NCBI GenBank assembly: GCA_017616695.1
Contig: JAFZXN010000030.1
Coordinates: forward strand, 40,639 to 104,638
DNA: 64,000 bases
Reading direction: 5' to 3'
From: Clostridia bacterium
Lineage (GTDB): Bacteria; Bacillota; Clostridia; Christensenellales; Borkfalkiaceae
Shown here in pieces: positions 7,987 through 19,268 of the stretch. Each line of letters opens with the position of its first letter. The first letter of the stretch is position 1. A program made the position numbers and the translations under genes. The notes below the pieces were generated by a model. The model was not told the origin of the DNA. It was given only the letters and a program-made list of their open reading frames with translations, and made no database searches.

Positions 7987-8910
7987 TCATTCGATGTTTT
8001 TCGTGTCGTCGATGATGTATTCGGGGCGGTTTTTGACTTCGTTATAGACGTTTGCAAGGTATAAGTTGCTTATGCCGTTGAAAACGAAATTGCCGCTGAA
8101 CAAAAGACATACCGTGGGTATCAGCCAGAACGATGCGTCGAAAGCCACGCCGTTTGCCGCTAAAATTATCAGCGCAACGAAGCCTAAAATCGACAAAAGT
8201 CCGCCTATAAGCCCGAATTTGAGCGATAACGACAGCGGCCAGTTGCTGTTTGAAAGTATTCCCGCTTTTGCGAGGTTGGTCATTTTTTTGAAAGAATAGT
8301 GCGTTTTGCCGGCGACGCGGCTCTTTCTTTCGAAGTCGACGAAAGTCTGCTTAAAGCCCACCCAGCTTTCAAGCCCGCGCAGGTATTTTTCGTGTTCGGG
8401 CATAGCGCACACGGCGTCGACCGCGCGGCGGGAAAGCAGCTTGAAATCGCCCGTGTCCTTGGGTATCTTGGTGGTGGAAATGCCGTGCAGAAACTTATAG
8501 TAAAGCGAGGCGGTGGCGCGCTTGAAGACCGATTCGTTTTTTCTTTTTATCCTTCTGCCGTGAACGACGTCGTAGCCTTCGAGGAACTTTTCGTACATTA
8601 CGGGCAATAGGTCAACGGGGTCCTGCCCGTCGCAATCGAGCTCGGCAACGCAGTCGCCTTTTGAACTTCGGAATCCGCAGATTATCGCCGCCTGCTGACC
8701 GAAATTTTTGGAAAAGTTGATAACTTTTACGTTCTCGTCTTTTTCGGCGAGCGAATAAAGTTTTTCGCGCGTTTTATCGGCGGAGCCGTCGTTTACGAAG
8801 ATCATTTCGTAATCTATGCCCATTCCCTTTAAAACGGGCAACGCGTCGGCGTAAAATTTTTCGACCGTCAATTCTTCATTAAAGCACGGTACAACAAGGC
8901 TTATTTTCAT
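7987..8910 (-). CDS. GtrB-like family 2 glycosyltransferase
   Basis: 307 residues. The N-terminal GT-A domain (1-225) has ISLVVPCFNEE, the UDP-sugar site FVNDGSADKT and a metal/donor motif LDCDGQDP. Two hydrophobic segments at about 233-255 and 264-288 anchor it in the membrane. This is the architecture of polyprenyl-phosphate hexose synthases (GtrB/DPM1 type), which move a sugar from a nucleotide donor to undecaprenyl phosphate on the cytoplasmic face. Its partner gtrA-like gene lies 26 bp upstream and shares the promoter at 9522-9550. The sugar cannot be told from sequence. Confidence 0.9.
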   Translation of the reverse strand: MKISLVVPCFNEELTVEKFYADALPVLKGMGIDYEMIFVNDGSADKTREKLYSLAEKDENVKVINFSKNFGQQAAIICGFRSSKGDCVAELDCDGQDPVDLLPVMYEKFLEGYDVVHGRRIKRKNESVFKRATASLYYKFLHGISTTKIPKDTGDFKLLSRRAVDAVCAMPEHEKYLRGLESWVGFKQTFVDFERKSRVAGKTHYSFKKMTNLAKAGILSNSNWPLSLSLKFGLIGGLLSILGFVALIILAANGVAFDASFWLIPTVCLLFSGNFVFNGISNLYLANVYNEVKNRPEYIIDDTKNIE

Positions 8911-8936
8911 AGTTTTTATCCGATTTGATTATTTAT

Positions 8937-9452
8937 TCAAGCGTCGAAAGACGATTGGGTTTCGGCGGGTGCCGACGCCTTTTTGAAAATGAGCAGTTTT
9001 CTCGTTACGAAGTTATATATAAGAACGATAAACGTAAGCAATATTTTGACCAGCCATTCGTTCCATAACAGCACGCCGTTAAACAGATACATTCCGACTT
9101 CGTGTATCCCGAGGCCTATCGCCGAAAAGAAGGCGAATACGAGAAAACCTTTTACCGATTTTGAGTTTCCCTTTTCGTTGAACACGAAAATTATCGACAA
9201 AACGTAGTTGGCGATAAGTCCGAAAATAAATCCTATCCCCGTGCCGAAGCAGGCGGCGATAAGCTCGGGTTTTTCCGTCGCGCCGTGAAACACGTTGAAA
9301 AACGACGGGTATTTATCGGGCGCGAAAAAATACAAGGTCACGCCCATCATGAAAAAATCCACTACGGTCGCAAGCCCGCCGACGAGCAAAAATCTCACTA
9401 TTTCGCCTAACAGCGTTTTTCCGTTGATAAAACGTCTTAGTTTGTCGAACAT
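8937..9452 (-). CDS. GtrA-like membrane protein (lipid-linked sugar flippase family)
   Basis: 171 residues with four membrane segments and the GtrA-family start EIVRFLLVGGLATVVDF. GtrA proteins are thought to flip undecaprenyl-phosphate-sugar made by GtrB for decoration of surface polymers. I set the start at the ATG at 9452. The frame is open to an ATG at 9521, but the -10 box ends at 9522, so an RNA from that promoter would begin inside the longer frame. The ribosome site for 9452 is weak. A third gene for the dedicated acceptor transferase (gtrC type) is not obvious next door. Confidence 0.85.
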   Translation of the reverse strand: MFDKLRRFINGKTLLGEIVRFLLVGGLATVVDFFMMGVTLYFFAPDKYPSFFNVFHGATEKPELIAACFGTGIGFIFGLIANYVLSIIFVFNEKGNSKSVKGFLVFAFFSAIGLGIHEVGMYLFNGVLLWNEWLVKILLTFIVLIYNFVTRKLLIFKKASAPAETQSSFDA

Positions 9453-9521
9453 GATACGGTATCCGCGTAAAACACGCCAAACGACCGCCCTTTCGTTTAT
9501 TTTGGCGGCAGTCGCATTCAT

Positions 9522-9550
9522 AATATATCATAATATGCAAAAAATGTCAA
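9522..9550 (-). promoter_or_regulatory. Promoter of the gtrA-gtrB-like pair
   Basis: Minus strand: consensus TTGACA (9545-9550), 17 bases, TATATT (9522-9527). It fixes the gtrA-like start downstream of 9515. Confidence 0.75.
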
Positions 9551-9586
9551 TACGCGGGCGTAAAATTATTCGTATTTACAGTGAAT

Positions 9587-10480
9587 TTACGGCGAATGAT
9601 CGACGCTTACGTCGCAAACGATATCGTTTTCGGTCGAAATATCGACGTAGCGAACGTCTTTTCCTATAAGCGCGAAAGTGGAAGGGAAGTCCTTTTCCGT
9701 CGGCGGGATAACGTAATCGAATTCGCCCAAAAACTCCTTTATGACGTCGGCTTTATCGGCTATCGCGGGGGATAAAAGACGCGAAAAGTCGCCGCCGTAC
9801 GCCACCGATTCCAAAAAAGCAAGCTTTTTACCGAGCGTTGTTTTCGGCGCCCGTTTGTATTTCGGCGTAAGGCTTTTTGCCATCAGACTTACTTTATCGG
9901 TCACTTCGTAATGCTCTTGCAACAAATAGATATTGCTCCCCGTTATTAGTCTTTTTATCGTCAGCGTCTGCTTTGCAACGAGATCGACGCACGTCGTCGA
10001 AAATATTATTTTCATACTTTTTAATGAAAACAACACGACGTGTTTTAACCTTCCTTTTATCTCGATGAGCGCGCAGTCGGCCAAATTAGAAACGGCTACG
10101 TCCGCCGATGAAAAGGGTATCGAAACGGTGACTTGTCCGCCGTAAAAGAACACGTCGAGCTTGGGCGTGCCGTCGTCGTACACTCTTATTATCAGTTCCT
10201 TACCGTAAAACGCCGTTTTCGTTTCGTAGATCGTTTTATGGCTTTTGGGGATAGGGATAAATTCGGGGATAAAGAGCTTTCCGTAATAAAACGGGTATTC
10301 GCGGGCGTTGACTTTAAGCCCTGCGCCCGAAACTACCGTCGGCAAAAAGTCGGGCGAAATAATTTCAAAAGCGGCGCTCTCGTCGGCGTGAACGTATCTG
10401 ACGTTGCGGGATATTTTCCCCAAAACGCTGTCGCCGCGCATTATAAACGCCGTGACGGGCGAGAAAAAATAGTATTTCAT
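9587..10480 (-). CDS. Protein of unknown function
   Basis: About 297 residues from the ATG at 10480; the frame continues to a TTG at 10537, which I judge unlikely. I do not recognise a family. It has no signal peptide or clear membrane segment. The first 200 residues alternate short hydrophobic strands and charged turns (for example IRVYDDGTPKLDVFFYGGQV), suggesting a mostly beta protein; residues 215-250 are lysine-rich. Base composition and codon use match the neighbours, so it is probably real. It ends 37 bp before the gtr promoter and points the same way; no co-function can be claimed. Confidence 0.65.
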   Translation of the reverse strand: MKYYFFSPVTAFIMRGDSVLGKISRNVRYVHADESAAFEIISPDFLPTVVSGAGLKVNAREYPFYYGKLFIPEFIPIPKSHKTIYETKTAFYGKELIIRVYDDGTPKLDVFFYGGQVTVSIPFSSADVAVSNLADCALIEIKGRLKHVVLFSLKSMKIIFSTTCVDLVAKQTLTIKRLITGSNIYLLQEHYEVTDKVSLMAKSLTPKYKRAPKTTLGKKLAFLESVAYGGDFSRLLSPAIADKADVIKEFLGEFDYVIPPTEKDFPSTFALIGKDVRYVDISTENDIVCDVSVDHSP

Positions 10481-10617
10481 ACAGTAATTTATTGACGGAT
10501 ATTGAAAAATATGTATCGTATAATCAAAACTTGGCAATAATCGTAAACGAAAGCCCGCAAAATTTATAAAAAACGGGCTTAAAAAACCGCGGAAGGCGGA
10601 TAAAAAAGAGGTGCTTT

Positions 10618-11232
10618 ATGAAAGGTTACAGCGAAAAAGAGATAGAAAGCTTATTGATTTCGGCTTACGACGCGGCGAGAGTCGGGAAAAGTCTTACCCG
10701 CGTGTTCAAGGAATTTGCCGAAAAGACGGGCAGGGCAAAAGGCAGCGTGCGCAACTATTATTATAAGTTTATAAAAGAGGTCGGCGGCGACGAAAAGCTT
10801 ATGAAAAGGTATCCGCTCGCAAAGGATATGGCGGTGGGTAAAAACGTCGCGTTCACCAAAGAAGAGGAAGAAGACGTCTATCGCCGCATAACCGAACAGG
10901 TCAAAACGGGCAAAAGCGTAAGAAAAAGCGTGTATTATCTCGCGGGCGGCGACGAAAAGCTTGCGTTAAGGTATCAGAACAAGTATAGGAATATGAAAAA
11001 GATACGTTCGTCCGACTTTGAAGACGACGGAACGTATAAGCTGCTCAGCGAAAAGATAAATCTCCTCGTTGAAAGGATAGGGAAAAGCCTGCGCTCGGAA
11101 AACGAACGGCTCAAAAAGACCGTCGACATTTTGCGTGAAGAAAACAAGCGTTTAAGGTCGGTATCAGATAGCGGCGCGATAATGGATTTCTTTTCGGAAG
11201 GTAGACCTGCGGACTTTGAAAAAAACGCGTGA
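10618..11232 (+). CDS. Putative DNA-binding regulator with C-terminal coiled coil
   Basis: 204 residues behind the ribosome site AAGAGGTGC. Residues 1-60 (MKGYSEKEIESLL... KTGRAKGSVRNYYYKFIKE) look like a helix-turn-helix of the Myb/SANT-like kind seen in the prespore regulator RsfA, with a repeated half at 75-120. Residues 128-170 are heptad-rich (INLLVERIGKSLRSENERLK) and should form a coiled coil. It lies immediately before the sporulation gene yabP, which fits a sporulation-linked regulator, but an R1 element and an internal gap separate them. Function is inferred from fold and neighbours only. Confidence 0.6.
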   Translation: MKGYSEKEIESLLISAYDAARVGKSLTRVFKEFAEKTGRAKGSVRNYYYKFIKEVGGDEKLMKRYPLAKDMAVGKNVAFTKEEEEDVYRRITEQVKTGKSVRKSVYYLAGGDEKLALRYQNKYRNMKKIRSSDFEDDGTYKLLSEKINLLVERIGKSLRSENERLKKTVDILREENKRLRSVSDSGAIMDFFSEGRPADFEKNA

Positions 11233-11253
11233 CAGGTTTTTTTACGCGATAGT

Positions 11254-11280
11254 AAAAGTCGGCCTATAAGTCGATTATCG
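11254..11280 (+). repeat. Dispersed element R1, full copy
   Basis: Identical to the copy at 3887-3913 over 27 bases, 22 bases after a stop codon, followed by CGCGTTTTT. Confidence 0.85.
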
Positions 11281-11360
11281 CGCGTTTTTAACTTAAATAA
11301 AAGGATCGTCGGTTCATTTTTTCAAGATGCGGGCATATATTATACCGAACGGGTATAAGT

Positions 11361-11606
11361 ATGCATTCGTTAAGTATCGAAGAGAGAAAAAGCTTTACCG
11401 CCACCGAAATAAAGGAAGTGGCGGCGTTCTCGGATAAGGAAGTAAAGCTCGTAGCCAAAAACGACAGTACGATTATAATTACGGGCGACGGGCTCAAGAT
11501 AAACGGATTTTCAAAGGATAACGGTTCGTTTTCTCTTACCGGTAACGTTCGTTCCGTAAGGTACGGGGCGTCTTCCGAAAGCTTATTCAAGCGGATATTC
11601 AGATAA
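11361..11606 (+). CDS. yabP: Sporulation protein YabP
   Basis: 81 residues of the YabP/YqfC family: small beta-rich proteins made in the mother cell and required for spore coat or cortex assembly in Bacillus. The run IIITGDGLKINGFSKDNGSF followed by LTGNVRSVRYG is the family hallmark (the nucleotide-like term is only a resemblance; the strand-turn pattern G.gL.i.gfs...g.l.l.G.v..i.Y is diagnostic). It is the first gene of yabP-yabQ-divIC; the stop overlaps the yabQ start (TAATG). Its presence supports an endospore-forming lineage. Confidence 0.88.
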   Translation: MHSLSIEERKSFTATEIKEVAAFSDKEVKLVAKNDSTIIITGDGLKINGFSKDNGSFSLTGNVRSVRYGASSESLFKRIFR

Positions 11607-12142
11607 TGTTCGTAAGCGACAATCAATTAAAATACGCTTGCGTAACGTTTGCGGCGGGATTTTTTTGCGCGCTTGCCGCCGATATCCGCTATTATCTTTG
11701 CGCCCTGATAATAGGAAAGCGATTTGCCAAATATACGTTCATCATTTACGCCGCCGAAGCAACGGCGACTTTTTTGTACGTTTTTATTCAGATGAAGATG
11801 CCGTCTCTTCGAGCGTACATGCCGATATGTTTTTTGCTCGGAGCGGTCGGCTATATGAAAAGTTTGCATAAAGCGCTTGCAATTATATATAAATACTGTT
11901 ATAATATAATAAATAAATTCAAGGCGAAACTGCGATCGGCATTCGGGCGTTTTTACGCCAAGCTCGATAAACGAAGGAGAAAACATGGACGAGCAGAAGA
12001 AAAAACGTATTTATTCAGCCGCCGTTGTCATAGGGGTAATGTTTTTGAGCATACTTCTGTCGTTTATGGTGTATCAGATGTTCGCGATCGGCGCAAAAAA
12101 ACGTCGGATAGACGCGCTCGACGCGCAGATAGCCGTGCTTGA
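11606..12142 (+). CDS. yabQ: Spore cortex protein YabQ, with an out-of-frame tail over divIC
   Basis: 178 residues. The N-terminal 125 residues carry three to four hydrophobic segments (about 10-38, 42-65, 70-98) as in YabQ, an outer forespore membrane protein needed for cortex synthesis. The remaining 50 residues (from about KRRRKHGRAEEKTY) are very arginine-rich and overlap divIC by 158 nt in another frame. YabQ proteins normally end near this point, so the tail may be read-through after a frameshift: a TAA lies one frame over at about 11969. Order and spacing with yabP and divIC are typical of Clostridia. Confidence 0.78.
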   Translation: MFVSDNQLKYACVTFAAGFFCALAADIRYYLCALIIGKRFAKYTFIIYAAEATATFLYVFIQMKMPSLRAYMPICFLLGAVGYMKSLHKALAIIYKYCYNIINKFKAKLRSAFGRFYAKLDKRRRKHGRAEEKTYLFSRRCHRGNVFEHTSVVYGVSDVRDRRKKTSDRRARRADSRA

Positions 12143-12248
12143 AAAGGAAAAAGAGGAAACAAGCGACAGTATAGAAGTGTGGCTCAGCAAATGGAAGATA
12201 GAGGAAGCCGCCCGCGAAAAGGGTTGGTATTACAGTACAGATAAATAA
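11985..12248 (+). CDS. divIC: Septum formation initiator DivIC/FtsB family
   Basis: 87 residues: a short basic cytoplasmic start, one membrane segment (11-33), then a coiled coil (about 38-65, IDALDAQIAVLEKEKEE) and the small extracytoplasmic C-terminal motif AREKGWYYSTD. This is the bitopic DivIC/FtsB architecture that bridges FtsL and FtsQ/DivIB in the divisome. The ribosome site GAAGGAG fits the ATG at 11985. It overlaps the questionable tail of yabQ. Confidence 0.88.
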   Translation: MDEQKKKRIYSAAVVIGVMFLSILLSFMVYQMFAIGAKKRRIDALDAQIAVLEKEKEETSDSIEVWLSKWKIEEAAREKGWYYSTDK

Positions 12249-12326
12249 CGGGTTTCTATCAATAAGTCCCGCTATATGCGCGTTAACGCCGCATTTTGGA
12301 TAAACGGGTAAGCTTTTCGGAGAAGT

Positions 12327-13196
12327 ATGAAAGCAATAATAGATACAGGTTCCAATTCCGTCCGCCTCGCTGTGTTTGCGGACGGACAAATTGTTTTTAA
12401 GAGAAAATTTATCACCAGGCTCGGGAAAGGTCTTTTTTCAAGCGGCCTGCTCGACATAACGGGCAAACAAAAGACGCTTGAAGCTTTGGTTTCATTGACG
12501 GATATTGCCGAGAAAATGGGCGTGGAGAAAAAAGATATATATATTTTTGCGACCGCCGCGGTGCGCCGTGCGAAAAACGGCGGCGAATTTGTCGACGAAG
12601 CGTACAAGCTTATAGGTATAAAGATCGACGTCGTGAGCGAAGAAGAGGAAGCCGAACTTGCGCTGATGGGCGCGCTCGGCAACGACGACGGGTGCGTACT
12701 CGATATCGGCGGCGCATCGAGCGAACTTATCGTCAGAAACGGCGGAAAGATAGTTTACAAACATTCTCTGCCGCTCGGCGCGGTCGTCGTGACCGATATG
12801 TTCCAAAAGGACGAAAGAGCTGCCGACGAGCATATCAAGACCGCCGTCAAAGAATACGAAAAAGTGCCGATAACGGGCTTATTGACGGGGATCGGGGGTA
12901 CTGCGTCCTGCTGTGCGCGCGTTATGACGCGTATAAAAGGGGCGGACTACGACGGCACCGATAACAAGACCGTCACGTTAAAAGAGCTTATTTCTTTGGA
13001 AAAAGTTTTTTACTCTTCGAGCGACGAAGAATTGGAAAGAATGGGAGTGGAGCCGCAACGGACTTGTATTATTGCCGGCGGCGTTACGCTTTTAAGAAAT
13101 ATCCTCGAATACCTTGATCGGGATAAATACGTCTGTTCGGAAAACGATAATCTTTTGGGCTATTACAGACTGAAAGCGGGAGGTGAACGGCGATGA
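12327..13196 (+). CDS. ppx: Ppx/GppA family phosphatase
   Basis: 289 residues of the ASKHA-fold Ppx/GppA family (exopolyphosphatase or pppGpp phosphatase). Visible motifs are the phosphate-1 loop IDTGSNSVRLAVF (residues 5-17), a second catalytic segment with ATAAVRRAKNGGEF and EEEEAELALMGAL, and phosphate-2 VLDIGGASSELIV, then GLLTGIGGTASC. Short single-domain versions like this are common next to divIC in Clostridia. Which substrate is preferred cannot be told. The stop overlaps the next start by 4 bases (ATGA), indicating translational coupling. Confidence 0.88.
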   Translation: MKAIIDTGSNSVRLAVFADGQIVFKRKFITRLGKGLFSSGLLDITGKQKTLEALVSLTDIAEKMGVEKKDIYIFATAAVRRAKNGGEFVDEAYKLIGIKIDVVSEEEEAELALMGALGNDDGCVLDIGGASSELIVRNGGKIVYKHSLPLGAVVVTDMFQKDERAADEHIKTAVKEYEKVPITGLLTGIGGTASCCARVMTRIKGADYDGTDNKTVTLKELISLEKVFYSSSDEELERMGVEPQRTCIIAGGVTLLRNILEYLDRDKYVCSENDNLLGYYRLKAGGERR

Positions 13197-14239
13197 ACTC
13201 TAAAAAAAGCTATTTTTCAGCCTTGGTGACGCTCGTTCCCGTCACCGCGCTTGCCGCGTTTTTGTTTGCCGTCGGCCTTAAATTATCGCCCGACGGCACT
13301 GCGGCGATACCAAAGGCTTTGGCGCTGACGTTTATTGCGCTCCTATCCTGGTATCTCGTCCATAACGTGCTGCACGAAACGGGGCACGCAGTCGCGGCAA
13401 AGATAAGCGGCGCGAAGATACTTGAATTTTCCGTATTTTTCCTCGATTTTTATCGCGTAGGTAACAAAACGAAATTTAAATTAAGCGTTAAGTCGGCATA
13501 CGCGGGCTGGGTGAGTTTCGTATGTTACGATCCGGATTCTTCCGAAAGATCGCTCCGCTTATCTCTTATAGGCGGGCTTATCGGCACTTTGACGACGCTT
13601 GTAATAATCGGCGTAACGTTTGCGATATTCCGCACGTTTACGGCGTATTACCTCGTGCTTATGGGCGCGTTTTCCGTAGCGTATATGGTCGTAATCAACT
13701 ACGTATGCCGCTTTTACGGGACGGACGGCGCGCTGCTTTTCGACGAAAAGGGAAGATCGGCGGCTTTCAAGCGTTCCGCAAGGATATTAAAAGCCGAAAG
13801 CGCCATGTATCTCGGCAAGGAGCTTTCCGAAGTTTTCGGCGGCAGCGTTCCCGAAACGGAGCTTATTTATTACGACATTCTCGCGGCTTTATCAAAAGGC
13901 AGAACGACCGTCGCCGAAGAGGTGGCAAAAAGCCTTGAGAAAATGCAAAATATGAGCGATAACGAACTTATAGCCGTACTTTTTGAAAAATTCTTTATCG
14001 CGTGCGTACTTAACGACGAAGAAAAGATAGCCATTTTAAAAGACGATTTTTTATACGCCGAAGGCACTTTGCCCGCCGCCTTGCGCGCTCACGCGAAATA
14101 CAGGTATCTTACGGGTGAGACCGAATGGGCGAAAAGTCTTGAAAAAAGCTATTTGAGATCGCTTGAAGACCTGCCGCTTTCGGGGTACGTTTCGACCGAG
14201 AGAGCCGTCTACGAAAGGTATTTTGACGGCGAGACCTGA
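13193..14239 (+). CDS. Membrane metalloprotease, M50-like (site-2 protease type)
   Basis: 348 residues. Four to five membrane segments lie in the first 190 residues, with the zinc motif HETGH in VLHETGHAVAAKISGA at about 62 and a second motif FYGTDGALLF near 181 resembling the NxDG zinc ligand of M50 peptidases. The last 150 residues are soluble, helical and acidic (KSLEKMQNMSDNELIAVLFE). M50 enzymes cut proteins within or near the membrane, often releasing regulators. It is coupled to ppx (ATGA overlap) and followed by two terminators. The substrate is unknown. Confidence 0.75.
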   Translation: MNSKKSYFSALVTLVPVTALAAFLFAVGLKLSPDGTAAIPKALALTFIALLSWYLVHNVLHETGHAVAAKISGAKILEFSVFFLDFYRVGNKTKFKLSVKSAYAGWVSFVCYDPDSSERSLRLSLIGGLIGTLTTLVIIGVTFAIFRTFTAYYLVLMGAFSVAYMVVINYVCRFYGTDGALLFDEKGRSAAFKRSARILKAESAMYLGKELSEVFGGSVPETELIYYDILAALSKGRTTVAEEVAKSLEKMQNMSDNELIAVLFEKFFIACVLNDEEKIAILKDDFLYAEGTLPAALRAHAKYRYLTGETEWAKSLEKSYLRSLEDLPLSGYVSTERAVYERYFDGET

Positions 14240-14286
14240 TTTTAACGCGCTGTAACGCGAAACGGCGTTTTAAACGACGTTTATAT

Positions 14287-14308
14287 AAGGCGTTTTGAAA
14301 GCCTTTTT
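14287..14308 (+). terminator. Short intrinsic terminator
   Basis: AAGGC / GCCTT stem over a 9-base loop and T-rich tail; the first of two after the M50-like gene. Confidence 0.5.
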
Positions 14309-14326
14309 GACAAAAAAAGTCGATAA

Positions 14327-14362
14327 GTCGGTTACGAAAACTGCGTAGCCGACCGTTTTTTT
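14327..14362 (+). terminator. Intrinsic terminator before gyrB
   Basis: A 10-bp stem GTCGGTTACG / CGTAGCCGAC (one G-U), 7-base loop, CG then T7. Confidence 0.88.
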
Positions 14363-14434
14363 GCCCGAAAATCGCCTTTTGAACGATTTTAAAGCAATTT
14401 TTGAAAAAATTATCGACGATTTTGTTGAAAACGC

Positions 14435-14463
14435 TTTACTTATTATATATTTTAATATATAAT
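14435..14463 (+). promoter_or_regulatory. Probable promoter of gyrB-gyrA
   Basis: TTTACT, 17 bases, TATAAT within a very AT-rich tract (14430-14520). Several overlapping -10-like boxes make the exact site uncertain. Confidence 0.4.
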
Positions 14464-14524
14464 AAATATATCAATTTAATATATAATATATAAAATTTAT
14501 ATTAAAAAATATAGTAAGAGGTAA

Positions 14525-16435
<1,911 letters not shown>

Positions 16436-16447
16436 GGAGGAGTTATC

Positions 16448-19012
16448 ATGGCAAAGAAACCTTCAAGCCCCGAGCTTACACAGGAATTCAAGAAAACTCT
16501 CGAGCAGACCAAGCTTATAAATATCGAGGTCGATAACGAAATGAAACGCTCGTTCATAGCCTACGCTATGGCGGTCAACGTTTCGAGGGCTATCCCCGAC
16601 GTTCGCGACGGTCTTAAACCCGTTCACAGAAGAATTCTGTATTCGATGAACGAACTCGGTCTGACTCCCGACAAAGCCTACAAAAAGTGCGCCACCATCG
16701 TCGGTGACGTGCTCGGTAAATATCACCCCCACGGCGACAGCTCGGTCTACGACGCGCTCGTTCGTATGGCGCAGGACTTTTCCATAAACCTGCCGCTCGT
16801 GGACGGGCACGGCAACTTCGGCTCCGTCGACGGCGATCCGCCCGCGGCTTACCGTTACACCGAAGCCCGTATGAGCAAGCTTGCGCTCGAAATGCTCCGC
16901 GATATCGATAAGGAAACGGTCGATTTTTATCCCAACTTCGACGATACGCGTATGCAGCCGACCGTGCTCCCGTCAAGGTATCCTAACCTTCTCGTCAACG
17001 GTTCGGACGGTATAGCCGTCGGTATGGCGACCAATATCCCGCCGCATAACCTTACCGAAGTCATCAACGGCGCGGTAGCGGTCCTTGATAATCCCGACAT
17101 CACGATAGAAGAGCTTATGGAATATATTCCCGCGCCCGACTATCCTACGGGGGCGATACTTTTGGGTAGAGCCGGCATCAAGCAGGCGTATCTGACGGGG
17201 CGCGGCAGTTATATCCTCCGCTCAAAGTGCGAGATTGAAGAATTTAACGGCGGCACGAGAAGCAGGATAGTCGTTTCCGAACTACCCTATCAGGTCAACA
17301 AACAAAAACTCATCGAGACCATAGCCGATATGGTCAAGAATAAAAAGCTCGACGGGATCTCCAACGTCAACGACGAGTCCGACAGAACGGGTATGCGCGT
17401 CGTTATCGATATTAAAAAGGACGCCAACCCGCAAGTCGTTCTGAACACCTTATATAAACACACGCAGCTCCAGACGAGCGACGGCATAACGCTTTTGGCT
17501 CTCGTCGACGGCGAACCCAAGATACTTAACCTTAAACAGATACTCGTCGAATACGTCAAGCACCAGATAGACGTTACCGAGAGAAAGACGCGTTTCGACT
17601 TGAGCAAAACGCAGGAACGCGAACATATCGTAAAAGGCCTCGTTATAGCCCTTGCCGATATCGACGAAGTTATCGCCATAATCAAACGTTCCAAGGATAG
17701 ATACGAGGCAGCCGCCAACCTGATGGAGCGTTTCCTGCTCGACGAAAAGCAGGCTAACGCCATTTTGGAAATGCGCTTGCAAAGACTTACTTCTTTGGAA
17801 GTCGAAAAGCTCCGTCAGGAACTCGAAGAACTCGACGCGACGATAGCCGACCTTAAAGATATCCTCGCAAAACCCGAAAGAGTTCGTCAGATAATAAAAG
17901 ACGACCTTATCGGCATTCGCGACAAGTACAATTGCCAACGCCAGACCGAATTGTCGTACGATCCTTCGAGCATCGAAGACGCCGACCTTATCGCAAGAGA
18001 AGACGTGGTAATTTCGATGACGCACTTCGGCTACATAAAGAGGTTGCCGACAGCCGAATATCAGGCGCAGCACCGCGGCGGTAAGGGTATAACCGCGCAT
18101 AAGCCCAAAGAAGAAGACTTTATCGAAAAACTGTTTATCTGCTCCACGCACGACAGGATACTCTTCTTTACCAACTTCGGCAAGGTGTACGCGGCTGTCG
18201 CGTTCACTATCCCCGAGGCGCAGAGGACGGCAAGAGGAAGAGCCGTCGTCAACCTCTTGCAGCTTTCCGACGGCGAGAGAGTTACTGCTATGCTCGTAGC
18301 CAACGAGGACGCAGAAGGCTATATCGTTATGGCGACCAAGAACGGCTTGATCAAAAAGACGGCTATTTCCGAGTTCTCCAACATCAGAAAGACGGGTAAG
18401 ATAGCGGTCAACCTCATCGAGGGCGACGAGCTTATCGAAGTTGAGATCTCCAACGGCGAAGACGAGATTATCGTCGCTTCTCGCCGCGGCAAGTGCATAA
18501 GATTCTCCGAAAACGACGTCAGAGCCACCGGCAGAGATACGCAGGGCGTTAAGAGCATAGAGCTCGACGACGGCGACTACGTTGTCGATATGGCTATACT
18601 TAAAGAGGGGCTGGATATACTTACCGTTTCTTCAAAAGGCTACGGCAAACGCACCGATCCCGAAGATTATCGCTTGCAGTCGCGCGGCGGCAAGGGTATA
18701 AAAGCCGGTAACTTCAACGAAAAGACGGGCTTGCTCGTCAATATGAAACTCGTTTCCGAAGACGACGACGCTATGATGATTACCGAAACGGGTACTATCA
18801 TAAGGATAAGAACGAGCGAGATCTCCAAGATCGGCAGAGATACGCAGGGCGTAATAATAATGCGCCTTGACGACGGCGAGATCGCTACCGTTTCCGTTAC
18901 CCCGCACGGCGACGAGGAAGACGAGGACGAAGACTTCGAAGGCGCCGAAGGCGAAGAAGCTCTCGATACCGAAGCTTCGGAAGGCGGCTCACCCGAAGAA
19001 CCTACCGAATAA
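16448..19012 (+). CDS. gyrA: DNA gyrase subunit A
   Basis: 854 residues. The breakage-reunion domain has the active tyrosine in [14 protein letters not shown]. The quinolone-determining segment [17 protein letters not shown] keeps Ser and Asp at the positions equivalent to E. coli 83 and 87, the drug-sensitive state. The C-terminal beta-pinwheel has the GyrA box QRGGKGI-like RGGKGI repeats near 530 and 745. The protein ends in a long acidic tail ([20 protein letters not shown]), which is longer than in many homologues. Co-transcribed with gyrB; a strong terminator follows. Confidence 0.98.
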   Translation: MAKKPSSPELTQEFKKTLEQTKLINIEVDNEMKRSFIAYAMAVNVSRAIPDVRDGLKPVHRRILYSMNELGLTPDKAYKKCATIVGDVLGKYHPHGDSSVYDALVRMAQDFSINLPLVDGHGNFGSVDGDPPAAYRYTEARMSKLALEMLRDIDKETVDFYPNFDDTRMQPTVLPSRYPNLLVNGSDGIAVGMATNIPPHNLTEVINGAVAVLDNPDITIEELMEYIPAPDYPTGAILLGRAGIKQAYLTGRGSYILRSKCEIEEFNGGTRSRIVVSELPYQVNKQKLIETIADMVKNKKLDGISNVNDESDRTGMRVVIDIKKDANPQVVLNTLYKHTQLQTSDGITLLALVDGEPKILNLKQILVEYVKHQIDVTERKTRFDLSKTQEREHIVKGLVIALADIDEVIAIIKRSKDRYEAAANLMERFLLDEKQANAILEMRLQRLTSLEVEKLRQELEELDATIADLKDILAKPERVRQIIKDDLIGIRDKYNCQRQTELSYDPSSIEDADLIAREDVVISMTHFGYIKRLPTAEYQAQHRGGKGITAHKPKEEDFIEKLFICSTHDRILFFTNFGKVYAAVAFTIPEAQRTARGRAVVNLLQLSDGERVTAMLVANEDAEGYIVMATKNGLIKKTAISEFSNIRKTGKIAVNLIEGDELIEVEISNGEDEIIVASRRGKCIRFSENDVRATGRDTQGVKSIELDDGDYVVDMAILKEGLDILTVSSKGYGKRTDPEDYRLQSRGGKGIKAGNFNEKTGLLVNMKLVSEDDDAMMITETGTIIRIRTSEISKIGRDTQGVIIMRLDDGEIATVSVTPHGDEEDEDEDFEGAEGEEALDTEASEGGSPEEPTE

Positions 19013-19029
19013 TTTTATAGTCAAGCTAT

Positions 19030-19062
19030 GCGACCGAAGCGAAAACGCCTCGGTCGCTTTTT
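19030..19062 (+). terminator. Intrinsic terminator after gyrA
   Basis: An 8-bp stem GCGACCGA / TCGGTCGC over a 12-base loop, followed by T5. Confidence 0.9.
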
Positions 19063-19067
19063 CGTGC

Positions 19068-19093
19068 AAAGTCGGCCTATAAGTCGATTATCG
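19068..19093 (+). repeat. Dispersed element R1, full copy
   Basis: Same 26 bases as 3888-3913, directly after the gyrA terminator. Here the copy itself can fold (GCC and ATAA pairing with TTAT and GGC around loop GTCGA, AAA with TTT outside), with two mismatches. Confidence 0.85.
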
Positions 19094-19233
19094 GCTGTTT
19101 TTAAGTGGCAAAGCAAAGTAAAAAACGATTTCGGTAATATAGACCGAGTAGGCAAATTTGAGTGGTAAAATTATCAGATACCGATAAAAATCGGGGCGAT
19201 CCGACCTTCTTTTTGTATGTTTACGTTTCTTTA

Positions 19234-19262
19234 TTGACAAAATCACGGAAAACGGGTATAAT
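19234..19262 (+). promoter_or_regulatory. Consensus promoter of the structured RNA locus
   Basis: Perfect TTGACA, 17 bases, perfect TATAAT: one of the best promoters in the window. The expected start (about 19269) is exactly the first base of the closing stem of the RNA described next. No protein start lies within 500 bases downstream. Confidence 0.85.
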
Positions 19263-19268
19263 ATAATT

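Noticed and set aside
10481..10537. TTG-started extension of the unknown gene at 9587
   Set aside because: No ribosome site for the TTG, and the extra 19 residues look like AT-rich non-coding sequence.
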